A stretch of 21,499 nucleotides of DNA from a virus (IMGVR_UViG_3300031972_002939:1-21499); one strand, 5' to 3'; numbered from the stretch's first letter, positions 1 to 5,466 are shown. The notes: generated by a model not told the origin, from the sequence alone. Numbers and translations are program-made.

Positions 1-180
1 GTCTTCCATGGTTCTCATTGCGTCGCGTCCAAACATATTATAAAGCATGTCGTATTGTGCTTTTTCTGCGTCTGTAAGGTCCGTGTAACCTTTTTGGCGT
101 GCTTTCATTAAAACGTCATACACCGTTTCGTTATCAAAACGTCCGCGTTTCAGTAGTTGTCGTAGTGCTCCAATTGACAT
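1..180 (-). CDS. Hypothetical protein downstream of TerL (partial, 3' end off window)
   Basis: An open leftward frame begins with ATG at 180 and is still open at base 1, giving at least 60 residues that begin MSIGALRQLLKRGRF. The ATG shares one base with the TGA of the terminase gene (TGATG), so the two are probably translationally coupled. The visible part is charged and likely helical, with no membrane segment and no catalytic motif. Short proteins of this kind often sit between the large terminase and the portal gene in uncultured marine phages, but I do not know a function. Its position suggests the late packaging or morphogenesis operon continues to the left of the window. Confidence 0.75.
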   Translation of the reverse strand, partial: MSIGALRQLLKRGRFDNETVYDVLMKARQKGYTDLTDAEKAQYDMLYNMFGRDAMRTMED

Positions 181-1658
181 CAGTAATATTCCTTTCTTGG
201 TGGTTTGTAATCGTTATCCATTAACTCATCTGATTCTAACGCAATAAATCCGCCTTGTCGATAACGCATTAAGGCTTGTGTGGTCGAATCCACCAAATCG
301 TCGTGGTCGCCAAAAGGAAAAGCAGCGCACTCTTCAATCAACTCGTCCGCCCACCGTTTGTCCGGAGCCCAGACCATGCCTGCTTCCAAAAGCGGGGAAA
401 CGGCGTTGACTCTGGCAACCTTGTCTTGTCCTTTGTTCGGCGAATAGTTGAGCACGGGTATTCCGGTCTGTCTCAGTTCGTGTGTCAACGGCAGTCCGCT
501 GGCCTTGGCTTCAATAATCACGATGTCTGGGTCCCAGTATTCGTACTGCTCAAAGGCTTGGTTTTTAAGTTCAGGGAAATTCCAACGTCCTTTTCGGACA
601 TCCAGCAGCAATAAATTGGGTTCTCCGCCCTCATCGGGGTAAAACACGCACCATGTGGTAATGGCTGAAAAGTCAGCGGTTTCCTTCTTGGAGAACGCCG
701 TATCGTAACTTTGTATGACAAACTGCATGTTGGGCACCCGTTCTTCCTCCCAAATCTTCCACCACTCGCGTTTAAGAATCGCGCCTTCTTCAGAAGTGGG
801 ATTTTGCATCCATTGTGCTTCCCATTTGGATACCGGAATCGAAGCCTTTACGCCTTCCAATTCTGGCAGTGTCCAGTATTCGGGCCACAGCGCTGTCCCG
901 CTGGGCATGATGGCTGGAAATTCCACCACCTCCCATTGGTCCGCGTGTTCTTCGCTTTGTTTGCTCAATAATCGACCAGTGAGGTCTTTGGTGCTCCAGC
1001 GGGTCATCACAATAATGATTGCGCCTCCCGGTTGCAAACGTTGCCGCGGTCCGGAAGAATAATATTCCCATGCGTTGTCCAGTGCCGTTGGGGACAATGC
1101 GTCTTGCTCCGAGTGAATGTCATCGAGGACCAATATATCCGCACCACGACCCGTGACCGCACCACCAATACCCGAATAAAACGCCTCACCCCCGCCGTTG
1201 GTTTCCCAACGTCCGGCGGATTTGCTGTCGGCTTTTAGTTGAACATCGGGGAAAACGCTTTTGTATTCCTCGGAATCAATCAAGTCCCTGACCCGCCGAC
1301 CAAAACGAAAGGCCAGTTCTGCCGTGTGTGTAATCTGCATAATTTTTAGTTTCGGGTTGCGTCCCAAAACCCAGGACGGAAAGAAAGTAGAGGCAAACTC
1401 TGATTTGGTGTGCCGTGGCGGCATGTTAATAATCAGCCGTTTTAGTTCTCCACGAGCCACTCTTTCGAGTTTTTCTGCAAAAATCTTGTGGTGCTCTCCT
1501 TCAATGAAGTCGGGCCACATGTGTTTTATGTATGTGATGAAACTTTCTTGTCCCTTTCGTTGCAGTGTTTTAAACGACAACGCTTCTTGCAACTCAAAAA
1601 GTTCTTTTGCTGCGTCAGGGTATTTTTCTACGAGTTTTTCTGTGTTGAGTTTAGTCAT
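180..1658 (-). CDS. terL: Terminase large subunit (packaging ATPase/nuclease)
   Basis: The 492-aa product is a complete large terminase, the motor that pumps DNA into procapsids and cuts the concatemer. Seen in the sequence: a degenerate Walker A, MPPRHTKSE, at residues 79-87; Walker B ADILVLDD at 173-180; and a coupling motif IIIVMTRWS at 214-222, forming the ATPase. The C-terminal RNase H-fold nuclease shows candidate metal ligands D319 (QSYDTAF), E383 (VIIEAKASG) and the Asp cluster DHDDLVD at 451-457. The length is normal for the family. The start overlaps the upstream 87-aa gene by ATGA and the stop overlaps the next gene by one base. The conserved PPRHxKS form points to the group often annotated as 'phage terminase large subunit, gp17-like'. 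The small subunit is not adjacent; it lies at 10063-10563. Confidence 0.97.
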   Translation of the reverse strand: MTKLNTEKLVEKYPDAAKELFELQEALSFKTLQRKGQESFITYIKHMWPDFIEGEHHKIFAEKLERVARGELKRLIINMPPRHTKSEFASTFFPSWVLGRNPKLKIMQITHTAELAFRFGRRVRDLIDSEEYKSVFPDVQLKADSKSAGRWETNGGGEAFYSGIGGAVTGRGADILVLDDIHSEQDALSPTALDNAWEYYSSGPRQRLQPGGAIIIVMTRWSTKDLTGRLLSKQSEEHADQWEVVEFPAIMPSGTALWPEYWTLPELEGVKASIPVSKWEAQWMQNPTSEEGAILKREWWKIWEEERVPNMQFVIQSYDTAFSKKETADFSAITTWCVFYPDEGGEPNLLLLDVRKGRWNFPELKNQAFEQYEYWDPDIVIIEAKASGLPLTHELRQTGIPVLNYSPNKGQDKVARVNAVSPLLEAGMVWAPDKRWADELIEECAAFPFGDHDDLVDSTTQALMRYRQGGFIALESDELMDNDYKPPRKEYY

Positions 1659-1918
1659 TTCACTATTTTAATCGGCGCTTCTGTTTCAATCACAACACGG
1701 GCACCGCAAGGAAGAAGGGGCCTTTCTTCTTCTCCGCTGTATATCAAACGACTTTCTCCCAATATTTTTACTTCGCTGCAATAAGTATTTTTACTTCCTT
1801 GTTTTATAGTAATAACTGGGTCTTTTGTTCCTTTTGTCTTGTTGTTTCTTATGTTGTGTTGATTAACATGAATATATGTTTTTTCTTTTGTTTGACTTAA
1901 AATGTAATTTTTAGGCAT
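1655..1918 (-). CDS. Conserved hypothetical 87-aa protein upstream of TerL
   Basis: This 87-aa leftward gene ends four bases into terL (ATGA overlap), so it is coupled to terminase translation. The protein has a basic N-terminal half containing KTYIHVNQHNIRNN and KDPVITIKQG, and a C-terminal half rich in beta-formers containing CGARVVIETEAPIKI. There is no signal peptide or membrane helix. I recognise this KTYIHVNQHNIR...PVITVK pattern as recurrent in phage genomes, always unannotated; that is recall, not a search result. The predicted all-beta, basic character would fit a nucleic-acid or structural role, but this is inference. Confidence 0.85.
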   Translation of the reverse strand: MPKNYILSQTKEKTYIHVNQHNIRNNKTKGTKDPVITIKQGSKNTYCSEVKILGESRLIYSGEEERPLLPCGARVVIETEAPIKIVK

Positions 1919-1920
1919 TT

Positions 1921-2082
1921 TTAATCGCAGACTTTGCAGACTTCGGCATTGTTGTCCACCAGTTCTTCTTTGGCTAATGTTTCTGCAACGCGGCGTTGCA
2001 GTTCTTTATCACGGAAACCACGGTTATACCAATACTGCCCTGCTTTTTCAGGTGTCATTTCAGTTTTCTTTTGAGAGTCCAT
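1921..2082 (-). CDS. Small hypothetical protein with C-terminal CxxC (53 aa)
   Basis: A 53-aa leftward ORF starts with ATG at 2082 and is preceded on its strand by AAGGAG ten bases upstream, one of the best ribosome-binding sites in this cluster. It reads MDSQKKTEMTPEKAGQYWYN at the start and ends EVCKVCD. The single CxxC near the C terminus could bind a metal only with a partner or as a dimer. It sits two bases upstream of the 87-aa gene and overlaps the end of the upstream 67-aa gene by 23 bases. The function is unknown. The strong SD and tight packing make it a likely real gene. Confidence 0.75.
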   Translation of the reverse strand: MDSQKKTEMTPEKAGQYWYNRGFRDKELQRRVAETLAKEELVDNNAEVCKVCD

Positions 2083-2263
2083 ACTTTTTTCTCCTTACTA
2101 TTTCTTTTTTATACTTGTGTATCTTTTTTGCTTTGGTGTTGGAGTTTTCAATGGCAGCGAGCAAATCTTTCATAGAAGTCGCTTTTAAATAGTTGTGTTG
2201 AACGGTGGTTTGACCGGTTCTTCGGTTGTAGTTTTTTTCTGTGGGCTTAAACTTAATCGGCAT
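2060..2263 (-). CDS. Small basic hypothetical protein (67 aa)
   Basis: The 67-aa product is lysine/arginine rich (for example KKIHKYKKEIVRRKKYG near the C terminus) and starts MPIKFKPTEKNYNRRTGQT. It overlaps the end of the HNH gene by 11 bases and the following 53-aa gene by 23. No clear Shine-Dalgarno precedes its ATG, so it may depend on translational coupling to the HNH gene, or it may have lost its own leader when that gene inserted. The KFKPxxKxYxRRTxxTTVxH opening resembles small proteins I have seen in marine phages, without known function. A nucleic-acid-binding role is plausible from charge alone. Confidence 0.65.
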   Translation of the reverse strand: MPIKFKPTEKNYNRRTGQTTVQHNYLKATSMKDLLAAIENSNTKAKKIHKYKKEIVRRKKYGLSKEN

Positions 2264-2699
2264 TGTCTTTGTTGTGTACTACGTTTTTGCACCACCAGTA
2301 AAGTTCTCCCTCTCCCAGTGTGTGTTTCATTATGTTTATTCGTTGCGTCACTAATTGGACGTTGCCTATTATATACCCTTTTGTGGGATCTTTTCTATCA
2401 ATACTGGTGTTCAGGTCTTGCCGTCCTTCGCCACCTTGCCACGTCATAAATACTCCGGACAGGGCACAACGTCCGTCTTGCTTTTGCCAAAGAATTTTAA
2501 TGTGGTCCAAATCAATGTCCCACTCCATATCTACTCTTGCGCTTTTCAGCTTGTTGTAAACAATTGTGATGTAGGATTCCGGTGTGTGGTTCCTTGCAAC
2601 GTTTCTTTGAAAAGAGGTACAGCGTTTACAGACATTACGGTTTTTGGTGTATTCCGTTTTTGACAGGGATCGATTACAAGTAATGCACGTTTTTGCCAT
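2253..2699 (-). CDS. HNH-family (homing-type) endonuclease with N-terminal zinc knuckle
   Basis: Taking ATG at 2699 (a TTG 18 bases upstream is possible but less likely) gives 148 aa. Residues 5-27 hold two CxxC pairs (C5/C8 and C24/C27), a probable zinc knuckle. Residues 73-125 contain the core seen in many phage free-standing HNH nucleases: KQDGRCALSGV, then NTSIDRKDPTKGYIIGNVQL and a trailing N-I-M-K. The expected first histidine is replaced by Asp in SIDR, as is common in this subgroup. Such genes usually act as homing endonucleases that nick intron-less or gene-less alleles of related phages, and they sit between other genes as here. Upstream lies the 37-bp tandem repeat. No strong SD is visible. 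Confidence 0.8.
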   Translation of the reverse strand: MAKTCITCNRSLSKTEYTKNRNVCKRCTSFQRNVARNHTPESYITIVYNKLKSARVDMEWDIDLDHIKILWQKQDGRCALSGVFMTWQGGEGRQDLNTSIDRKDPTKGYIIGNVQLVTQRINIMKHTLGEGELYWWCKNVVHNKDNAD

Positions 2700-2732
2700 A
2701 TTTTTTAGTATACACAAATTTTTCCGGGGACC

Positions 2733-2843
2733 AGGGACTCCTAGAAAAAAATATAAAATTTTTCTGAGTAGGGACTCCTAGAAAAAAAATATAAAATTTT
2801 TTGGGCAGGGACTCCTAACAAAAAAGTGCCAAATTATTTCACC
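2733..2843. repeat. 37-bp tandem repeat, two good copies and one decayed
   Basis: The motif AGGGACTCCTA recurs at 2733, 2770 and 2807, giving an exact 37-base period. The first two copies share almost everything (AGGGACTCCTAG followed by an A-run, ATATAAAATTTTT). The third keeps the first eleven bases and then diverges. On the minus strand each unit presents TAGGAGTCCCT, which contains a Shine-Dalgarno-like AGGAG but has no ATG at a suitable distance. With only two and a half copies and no spacers this is not a CRISPR array. Possible roles are protein-binding repeats upstream of the HNH gene or simple slippage products. Confidence 0.85.
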
Positions 2844-2867
2844 AGAGAATTTATGTCTCGATCTTTC

Positions 2868-2926
2868 CCCTTGATGGATGGATTATCAAGCCTACGGTCC
2901 TAACGGAATAATCCATCCATCAAGGG
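2868..2926. repeat. Inverted repeat, 19-bp perfect arms, 21-nt loop
   Basis: The left arm, 2868-2886 (CCCTTGATGGATGGATTAT), is exactly complementary to the right arm, 2908-2926. The loop at 2887-2907 contains the imperfect direct repeat CCTACGG/CCTAACGG. A 19-bp perfect stem is much longer than needed for a terminator, and no U-run follows on either strand. The arm begins with TTGATGG, shared with the elements at 2986, 4577 and 5421. It may be an RNA processing or stability element, or a DNA cruciform or recombination site. Confidence 0.9.
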
Positions 2927-2985
2927 CTTTCGCACCAAAGTTTGGCCAATAGGATCCCCATATCATTGAGGTTGTTGGGTTGATG

Positions 2986-3017
2986 GACATGAGACACGCG
3001 ATCGCGTGTCTCATGTC
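2986..3017. repeat. 32-bp perfect palindrome centred on GATC
   Basis: Bases 2986-3001 (GACATGAGACACGCGA) are followed without a spacer by their exact reverse complement at 3002-3017. The centre reads CGCGATCGCG. With no loop, this is better read as a two-fold symmetric DNA site (a dimeric protein, recombinase or nuclease target) than an RNA hairpin, although an RNA could fold with a small loop. It lies ten bases downstream of the stop of the leftward 26-aa membrane peptide. TTGATGG ends at its first base (2980-2986). Confidence 0.95.
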
Positions 3018-3026
3018 TTTGGGGGA

Positions 3027-3107
3027 TTATCGAATTGTGGCGAGTATGCCAAGGATTGCAATTACGAACGCAACTGCAATGGCGATTATAAATACAGTAT
3101 CAATCAT
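3027..3107 (-). CDS. Single-pass membrane micro-protein (26 aa)
   Basis: This 26-aa leftward ORF starts with ATG at 3107, which overlaps the TGA of the upstream 55-aa gene (ATGA). GAGGAG lies 6-7 bases before the ATG. The product is almost entirely one transmembrane helix: MIDTVFIIAIAVAFVIAILG, then ILATIR. The strong SD, coupled start and clean amphipathic boundaries (D near the N terminus, R at the C terminus) argue for a real gene despite its size. Small phage membrane peptides include holin-like proteins, spanin parts and superinfection-exclusion factors, and nothing here selects among them. The 32-bp palindrome begins ten bases past its stop. Confidence 0.65.
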   Translation of the reverse strand: MIDTVFIIAIAVAFVIAILGILATIR

Positions 3108-3271
3108 GTCGTCTCCTCTGTGTATCCGTCAAACCAAACACCTTTTTCTCTTGTGTCTTCTCTTTGGCAATGCTCTTGTGCTTCCTCTTCAGTGAGTCCA
3201 GTTTTAATTACCTTGTGGTTATCTGGGTGATTGTCTTCTCTGTGAAATCTAACTATTTTAAATGTGCTCAT
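3104..3271 (-). CDS. Conserved small phage protein, FKIVRF type (55 aa)
   Basis: The 55-aa product starts MSTFKIVRFHREDNHPDNHK and continues with TGLTEEEAQEHCQRED and a WFDGYTEE tail. That layout (KIVRFY.., a TGLTLEEAQEHC helix, a W.DGY ending) is one I recognise from many phages as an uncharacterised conserved ORF. It is a small alpha/beta fold with no membrane segment. The SD is GGAGG, 7 bases before the ATG. It overlaps the upstream 134-aa gene by ATGA and the downstream 26-aa gene by ATGA, so all three are one translational unit. Its function is unknown. Confidence 0.85.
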   Translation of the reverse strand: MSTFKIVRFHREDNHPDNHKVIKTGLTEEEAQEHCQREDTREKGVWFDGYTEETT

Positions 3272-3672
3272 TGTTGAACCTCCAGCTTTTTCACATTCTT
3301 CAAGTATTCAACTTTGCTCTGTGCCAATAGTATTGACCACTCAAGTTCAGTTTGATTTAGTTTAAATGATTCCTCGACTTTCTTTTGTGGCGACCATGTA
3401 CCCGAATCACTCTCAATGCCTTCTATTGTTTTTCTTGCTGTTTTGTAGGTATTAAAGGTGACCTTGTCGGGGTGTGTGTACTCCACTAAGTTTTCATCTA
3501 TTAATGCGTAAAGTTTTATGGTTCGATTTTTTGAGTATTTTGGTATCGCACCAGTTGATATGACACTAGATCTATTTAAGACTCTATATTCACCCTCTAT
3601 CAGAAAATAAATGGTTCCAGTAGTTTTACCCTTAATTACTTCACCAAATGTTTCGTAGTTTTCTTTTTTCAT
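3268..3672 (-). CDS. Hypothetical protein (134 aa), first gene of a leftward unit
   Basis: The 134-aa product begins MKKENYETFGEVIKGKTTGT. It appears mixed alpha/beta, with a beta-rich N-terminal half and a helical C terminus ending KNVKKLEVQQ. No signal peptide, membrane segment or recognised motif is visible, and I cannot assign a family. The start is supported by AGGAG upstream in the context GGAGACGACATG, which is the same twelve-base start context as the 26-aa gene further down this unit. An extended -10 promoter candidate lies at 3700-3708. Confidence 0.75.
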   Translation of the reverse strand: MKKENYETFGEVIKGKTTGTIYFLIEGEYRVLNRSSVISTGAIPKYSKNRTIKLYALIDENLVEYTHPDKVTFNTYKTARKTIEGIESDSGTWSPQKKVEESFKLNQTELEWSILLAQSKVEYLKNVKKLEVQQ

Positions 3673-3699
3673 GTCGTCTCCTATTTGTTTGACTCTTTA

Positions 3700-3708
3700 A
3701 TTATACCA
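3700..3708 (-). promoter_or_regulatory. Extended -10 promoter for the leftward 134-aa unit
   Basis: On the minus strand the sequence reads TGGTATAAT, a perfect extended -10 (TGnTATAAT), 28 bases upstream of the ATG at 3672. No good -35 hexamer is seen, which is tolerable for extended -10 promoters. It lies in the 89-bp divergent gap between the 134-aa gene and the rightward 108-aa gene. Confidence 0.55.
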
Positions 3709-3761
3709 CCCTCCCATAAATAATGATATACTGGATATACATTTAATTAATAGGAATAACT

Positions 3762-4088
3762 ATGAAACAACTAACAACAGAAATGACAAAGACCTTACTC
3801 ACTGCGTTACAACAAAACGGGTACGGCGTACCCGAATCCGAGAAAATGTTGGACCAAATGTTTGGTGAAATATGCGTCAATTACGAACAGCTTAGAGCAA
3901 ACAAAGGGGCCACAATTCTTGACGATATTTATGGCCCGCTCGACCCTTCGGATAATTACTTTCAAGAAAAATGGGCTAAGTTTATCAATCAAGGATACGC
4001 TTTCGCTTGTCATTTAGACGGGAGCAATCGTCCTAGATTGGGCAAGGCTTTTCGTAAGTACATCACAGAGCAGGAGAAGTACGCATGA
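3762..4088 (+). CDS. Hypothetical protein (108 aa)
   Basis: This is the first gene of a rightward pair; AGGA lies about eight bases before its ATG. The product starts MKQLTTEMTKTLLTALQQNG, is largely helical and neutral to acidic, and has a Pro/Asp-rich middle (ILDDIYGPLDPSDNY). No membrane segment, Cys pair or catalytic motif is seen. It overlaps the following 140-aa gene by ATGA. The AT-rich leader contains TATACT at 3727-3732 without a matching -35. Its function is not recognised. Confidence 0.75.
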   Translation: MKQLTTEMTKTLLTALQQNGYGVPESEKMLDQMFGEICVNYEQLRANKGATILDDIYGPLDPSDNYFQEKWAKFINQGYAFACHLDGSNRPRLGKAFRKYITEQEKYA

Positions 4089-4507
4089 GTATTATAATAG
4101 AAAAAAGAAACGTCTCGCCTTTCTCGAACGTAGATCAAAGAGACTTTGACAAAGCGGTCAGAGACGCACGCCTCAAACAATGGCGAAACGGTGGACGAAA
4201 ACAGTTTGAAAAAGACGTCAACTGGGAAGGCGCACCGCAACGGGTCGAAGAAATAAACAGCTACCTCAAACAATTTAGCTTTGAAGAAAAGCAGGCTTTT
4301 ATAAAAGGGGTGTTGTTTATCAAAGAAATGCACTCCCTTGCAAAACACGATTGCGAAAAATGTCTTGATACGGGTTGGGTTAGAGAAATAACCGGTATCT
4401 GGCCCCCAGACAGGGAAGAAGCAGAAGAAAGCTACAGCAAAGGCCAAGCCGGATCACCGGACGGGGCGCACTGCTTCACCGAGCCAAGCAAATGCACAGA
4501 ATGTTAG
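4085..4507 (+). CDS. Hypothetical protein with C-terminal Cys-rich (Zn-like) region (140 aa)
   Basis: The ATG overlaps the stop of the preceding gene by four bases. The first 85 residues are charged and helical. The C-terminal third has CEKCLDTGWV at residues 90-99 and CFTEPSKCTEC at 130-140, so C90, C93, C137 and C140 (with C130 spare) could form a zinc ribbon. The CxxCxGxG-like 'C-x-x-C-x-D-T-G-W' resembles the zinc knuckle used in small nucleic-acid-binding phage proteins. It is followed by the gene-free stretch bearing the 4577-4637 hairpin. Its exact function is unknown. Confidence 0.75.
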   Translation: MSIIIEKRNVSPFSNVDQRDFDKAVRDARLKQWRNGGRKQFEKDVNWEGAPQRVEEINSYLKQFSFEEKQAFIKGVLFIKEMHSLAKHDCEKCLDTGWVREITGIWPPDREEAEESYSKGQAGSPDGAHCFTEPSKCTEC

Positions 4508-4576
4508 TTCTGGCCATAACCACTGTCCACGGATCGGGGCCCTCGGGCCTCGTTTCATTTATGAGGGGGGTGTTTG

Positions 4577-4637
4577 ATTGATGGTGAAAGAACGGGCGTT
4601 CCGCCTTCCCACTGCGTGGGGTTCTTTCACCATCAAT
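4577..4637. repeat. Structured element A: 17-bp stem enclosing two mini-hairpins
   Basis: Left arm 4577-4593 (ATTGATGGTGAAAGAAC) pairs perfectly with right arm 4621-4637. The 27-base interior can itself form two small hairpins, GGCG-TTC-CGCC and CCCAC-TGC-GTGGG, giving a three-way-junction layout. A diverged copy lies at 5421-5463 with stem changes on both arms. No U-run follows on the plus strand (AATTATATATAAAATG). It lies between the rightward 140-aa gene and the promoter of the 60-aa gene, so it could be a terminator, a processed small RNA or a recombination boundary. Confidence 0.85.
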
Positions 4638-4665
4638 TATATATAAAATGTATCCCATATTTATG

Positions 4666-4671
4666 TATAAT
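4666..4671 (+). promoter_or_regulatory. Probable -10 box upstream of the 60-aa gene
   Basis: TATAAT at 4666-4671, in the context TTATGTATAATATAG, lies 38 bases before the ATG at 4710. A consensus -35 is not visible at 16-18 bases upstream. The same GTATAATA core is found before the operon starting at 5984. Confidence 0.4.
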
Positions 4672-4709
4672 ATAGATGTAAGTTAATTTTATTAAAACAA
4701 GGAAAACAA

Positions 4710-4892
4710 ATGAAAATAAAAAACGATAAACTGGATTTAATCGCCAGTATTTTTGAGGGCGAAACTTTCGCCTCTTTTGATGTGTGTTGCGATGATGTAG
4801 AGTTTTCAACTCTTCTAATTGAGAACGCATTTAAACCAACCGATCAAGTGGTTTCTATTCTAGTAGATCACGCAAACCAAAATCTATTGTAA
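4710..4892 (+). CDS. Small acidic hypothetical protein (60 aa)
   Basis: The ATG is preceded by AAGGA about eight bases upstream. The 60-aa product starts MKIKNDKLDLIASIFEGETF and has an acidic centre (DVCCDDVEF). It has two adjacent cysteines but no metal-site pattern and no membrane helix. It is followed after ten bases by the 130-aa gene, so the two form an operon. Both lie between structured elements A (4577) and B (5421) and look more AT-rich than neighbouring genes. The function is unknown. Confidence 0.7.
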   Translation: MKIKNDKLDLIASIFEGETFASFDVCCDDVEFSTLLIENAFKPTDQVVSILVDHANQNLL

Positions 4893-4902
4893 GGGGGTAA
4901 CC

Positions 4903-5295
4903 ATGAAAACAATAAACAAAAGAAAAAACCTAATTAAAGAAGGTTTTAGTATATTGGGTTGGGCAGTTGATGATATTACCCACAACAGATATGCGGACGA
5001 ACTTTTAGCATTAGAGAAAGAGTACGAGAAAAACCATCGCAATTTTTGTGCGGGTAGAACCTACGCTTTGAGTTCTATCGACTGTGCAAAATATTGGGCG
5101 GTTCAGCATGTTTTGGATGCGCTCAAAAACAACACCAGCCACGATATAAAATCTTATATCCACCTAAAAAAATCCATCTTTCTGGCTGAATCTTTAGTGG
5201 CTAATTACAGAAAAGAATTAGAGAAAGAGTTTGAAGGGTTCGATTTTGAGGCATTTTTTACCCTTCAAGATGATTTATATCAAGAAGCCATCTAA
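4903..5295 (+). CDS. Hypothetical protein (130 aa)
   Basis: A strong SD (AAGGGGG, about six bases before the ATG) supports the start. The product begins MKTINKRKNLIKEGFSILGW, is mostly alpha-helical with heptad-like stretches (ELLALEKEYEKNHRN and LVANYRKELEKEFEGF) and has no membrane helix or recognised catalytic motif. A helical bundle or coiled-coil fold is likely. Nine bases after its stop a 15-bp stem (5304-5351) begins, perhaps defining the 3' end of the message. I do not recognise the family. Confidence 0.75.
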   Translation: MKTINKRKNLIKEGFSILGWAVDDITHNRYADELLALEKEYEKNHRNFCAGRTYALSSIDCAKYWAVQHVLDALKNNTSHDIKSYIHLKKSIFLAESLVANYRKELEKEFEGFDFEAFFTLQDDLYQEAI

Positions 5296-5303
5296 TGCCC
5301 TTG

Positions 5304-5351
5304 GTTCGCGGTCCGTTGTTATATTCCTATTTATCCCAACGGATCGCGGAC
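5304..5351. repeat. Inverted repeat, 15-bp stem with G.U pairs, 18-nt loop
   Basis: Bases 5304-5318 (GTTCGCGGTCCGTTG) pair with 5337-5351 along 15 positions, two of them G.U (11-44 and 06-49 within the 53xx numbering). The presence of G.U pairs in plus-strand RNA suggests the element functions as RNA from rightward transcription. It lies nine bases past the stop of the 130-aa gene. No U-tract follows, so a classic intrinsic terminator is unlikely; a 3'-end stabiliser or processing site is possible. Confidence 0.75.
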
Positions 5352-5420
5352 ACCTTTCCCAAAGAAAAAATAAAAATAATCATGCTGAAAGAACGAGCAA
5401 CGAGTGTGTGTTTTTCTTTG

Positions 5421-5463
5421 ATGGTGGAAGAACGGGCGTCCCGCTTTTTCCGTCTTCCACCAT
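5421..5463. repeat. Structured element B: diverged copy of element A
   Basis: Arms 5421-5431 (ATGGTGGAAGA) and 5453-5463 pair perfectly, with possible G.U extension outward. Inside is CGGG-CGT-CCCG (5433-5443). Compared with element A at 4577, the run GATGGTGnAAGAACGGGCGT is shared, and the A-to-G change in the left arm is matched by T-to-C in the right arm, which preserves pairing. It ends four bases from the stop codon of the leftward VRR-NUC gene, so it could form the 3' end of that transcript as well as that of the rightward unit. Confidence 0.85.
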
Positions 5464-5466
5464 TGG

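Larger units (their letters stand above)
2700..3026. other. Gene-free interval with three structured repeats
   Basis: No ORF with a start signal is credible on either strand here. The interval instead holds a 37-bp tandem repeat (2733-2843), a long-armed inverted repeat (2868-2926) and a 32-bp perfect palindrome (2986-3017), separated by ordinary sequence. Both flanking genes are leftward, so this is within a leftward transcription unit; the inverted repeats could terminate or process that transcript or act at the DNA level. No tRNA cloverleaf or phage attachment core was recognised. Confidence 0.7.

Noticed and set aside
2733-2843. CRISPR array
   Set aside because: The 37-base period has no unique spacers of constant length and only two and a half copies; it is a simple tandem repeat with no cas gene.
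2868-2926. Simple intrinsic terminator
   Set aside because: No U-run follows on either strand and the stem is much longer than typical, so it is kept as an inverted repeat of unknown role.
2887-3020. tRNA gene or tRNA-derived attachment site
   Set aside because: No cloverleaf, no TTCRA arm and no CCA end could be laid out; the pairing is explained by inverted repeats.
4010-4447. A 145-codon minus-strand frame
   Set aside because: It is the antisense of the well-supported 140-aa rightward gene; Phe/Cys-rich translation is typical of an antisense shadow.
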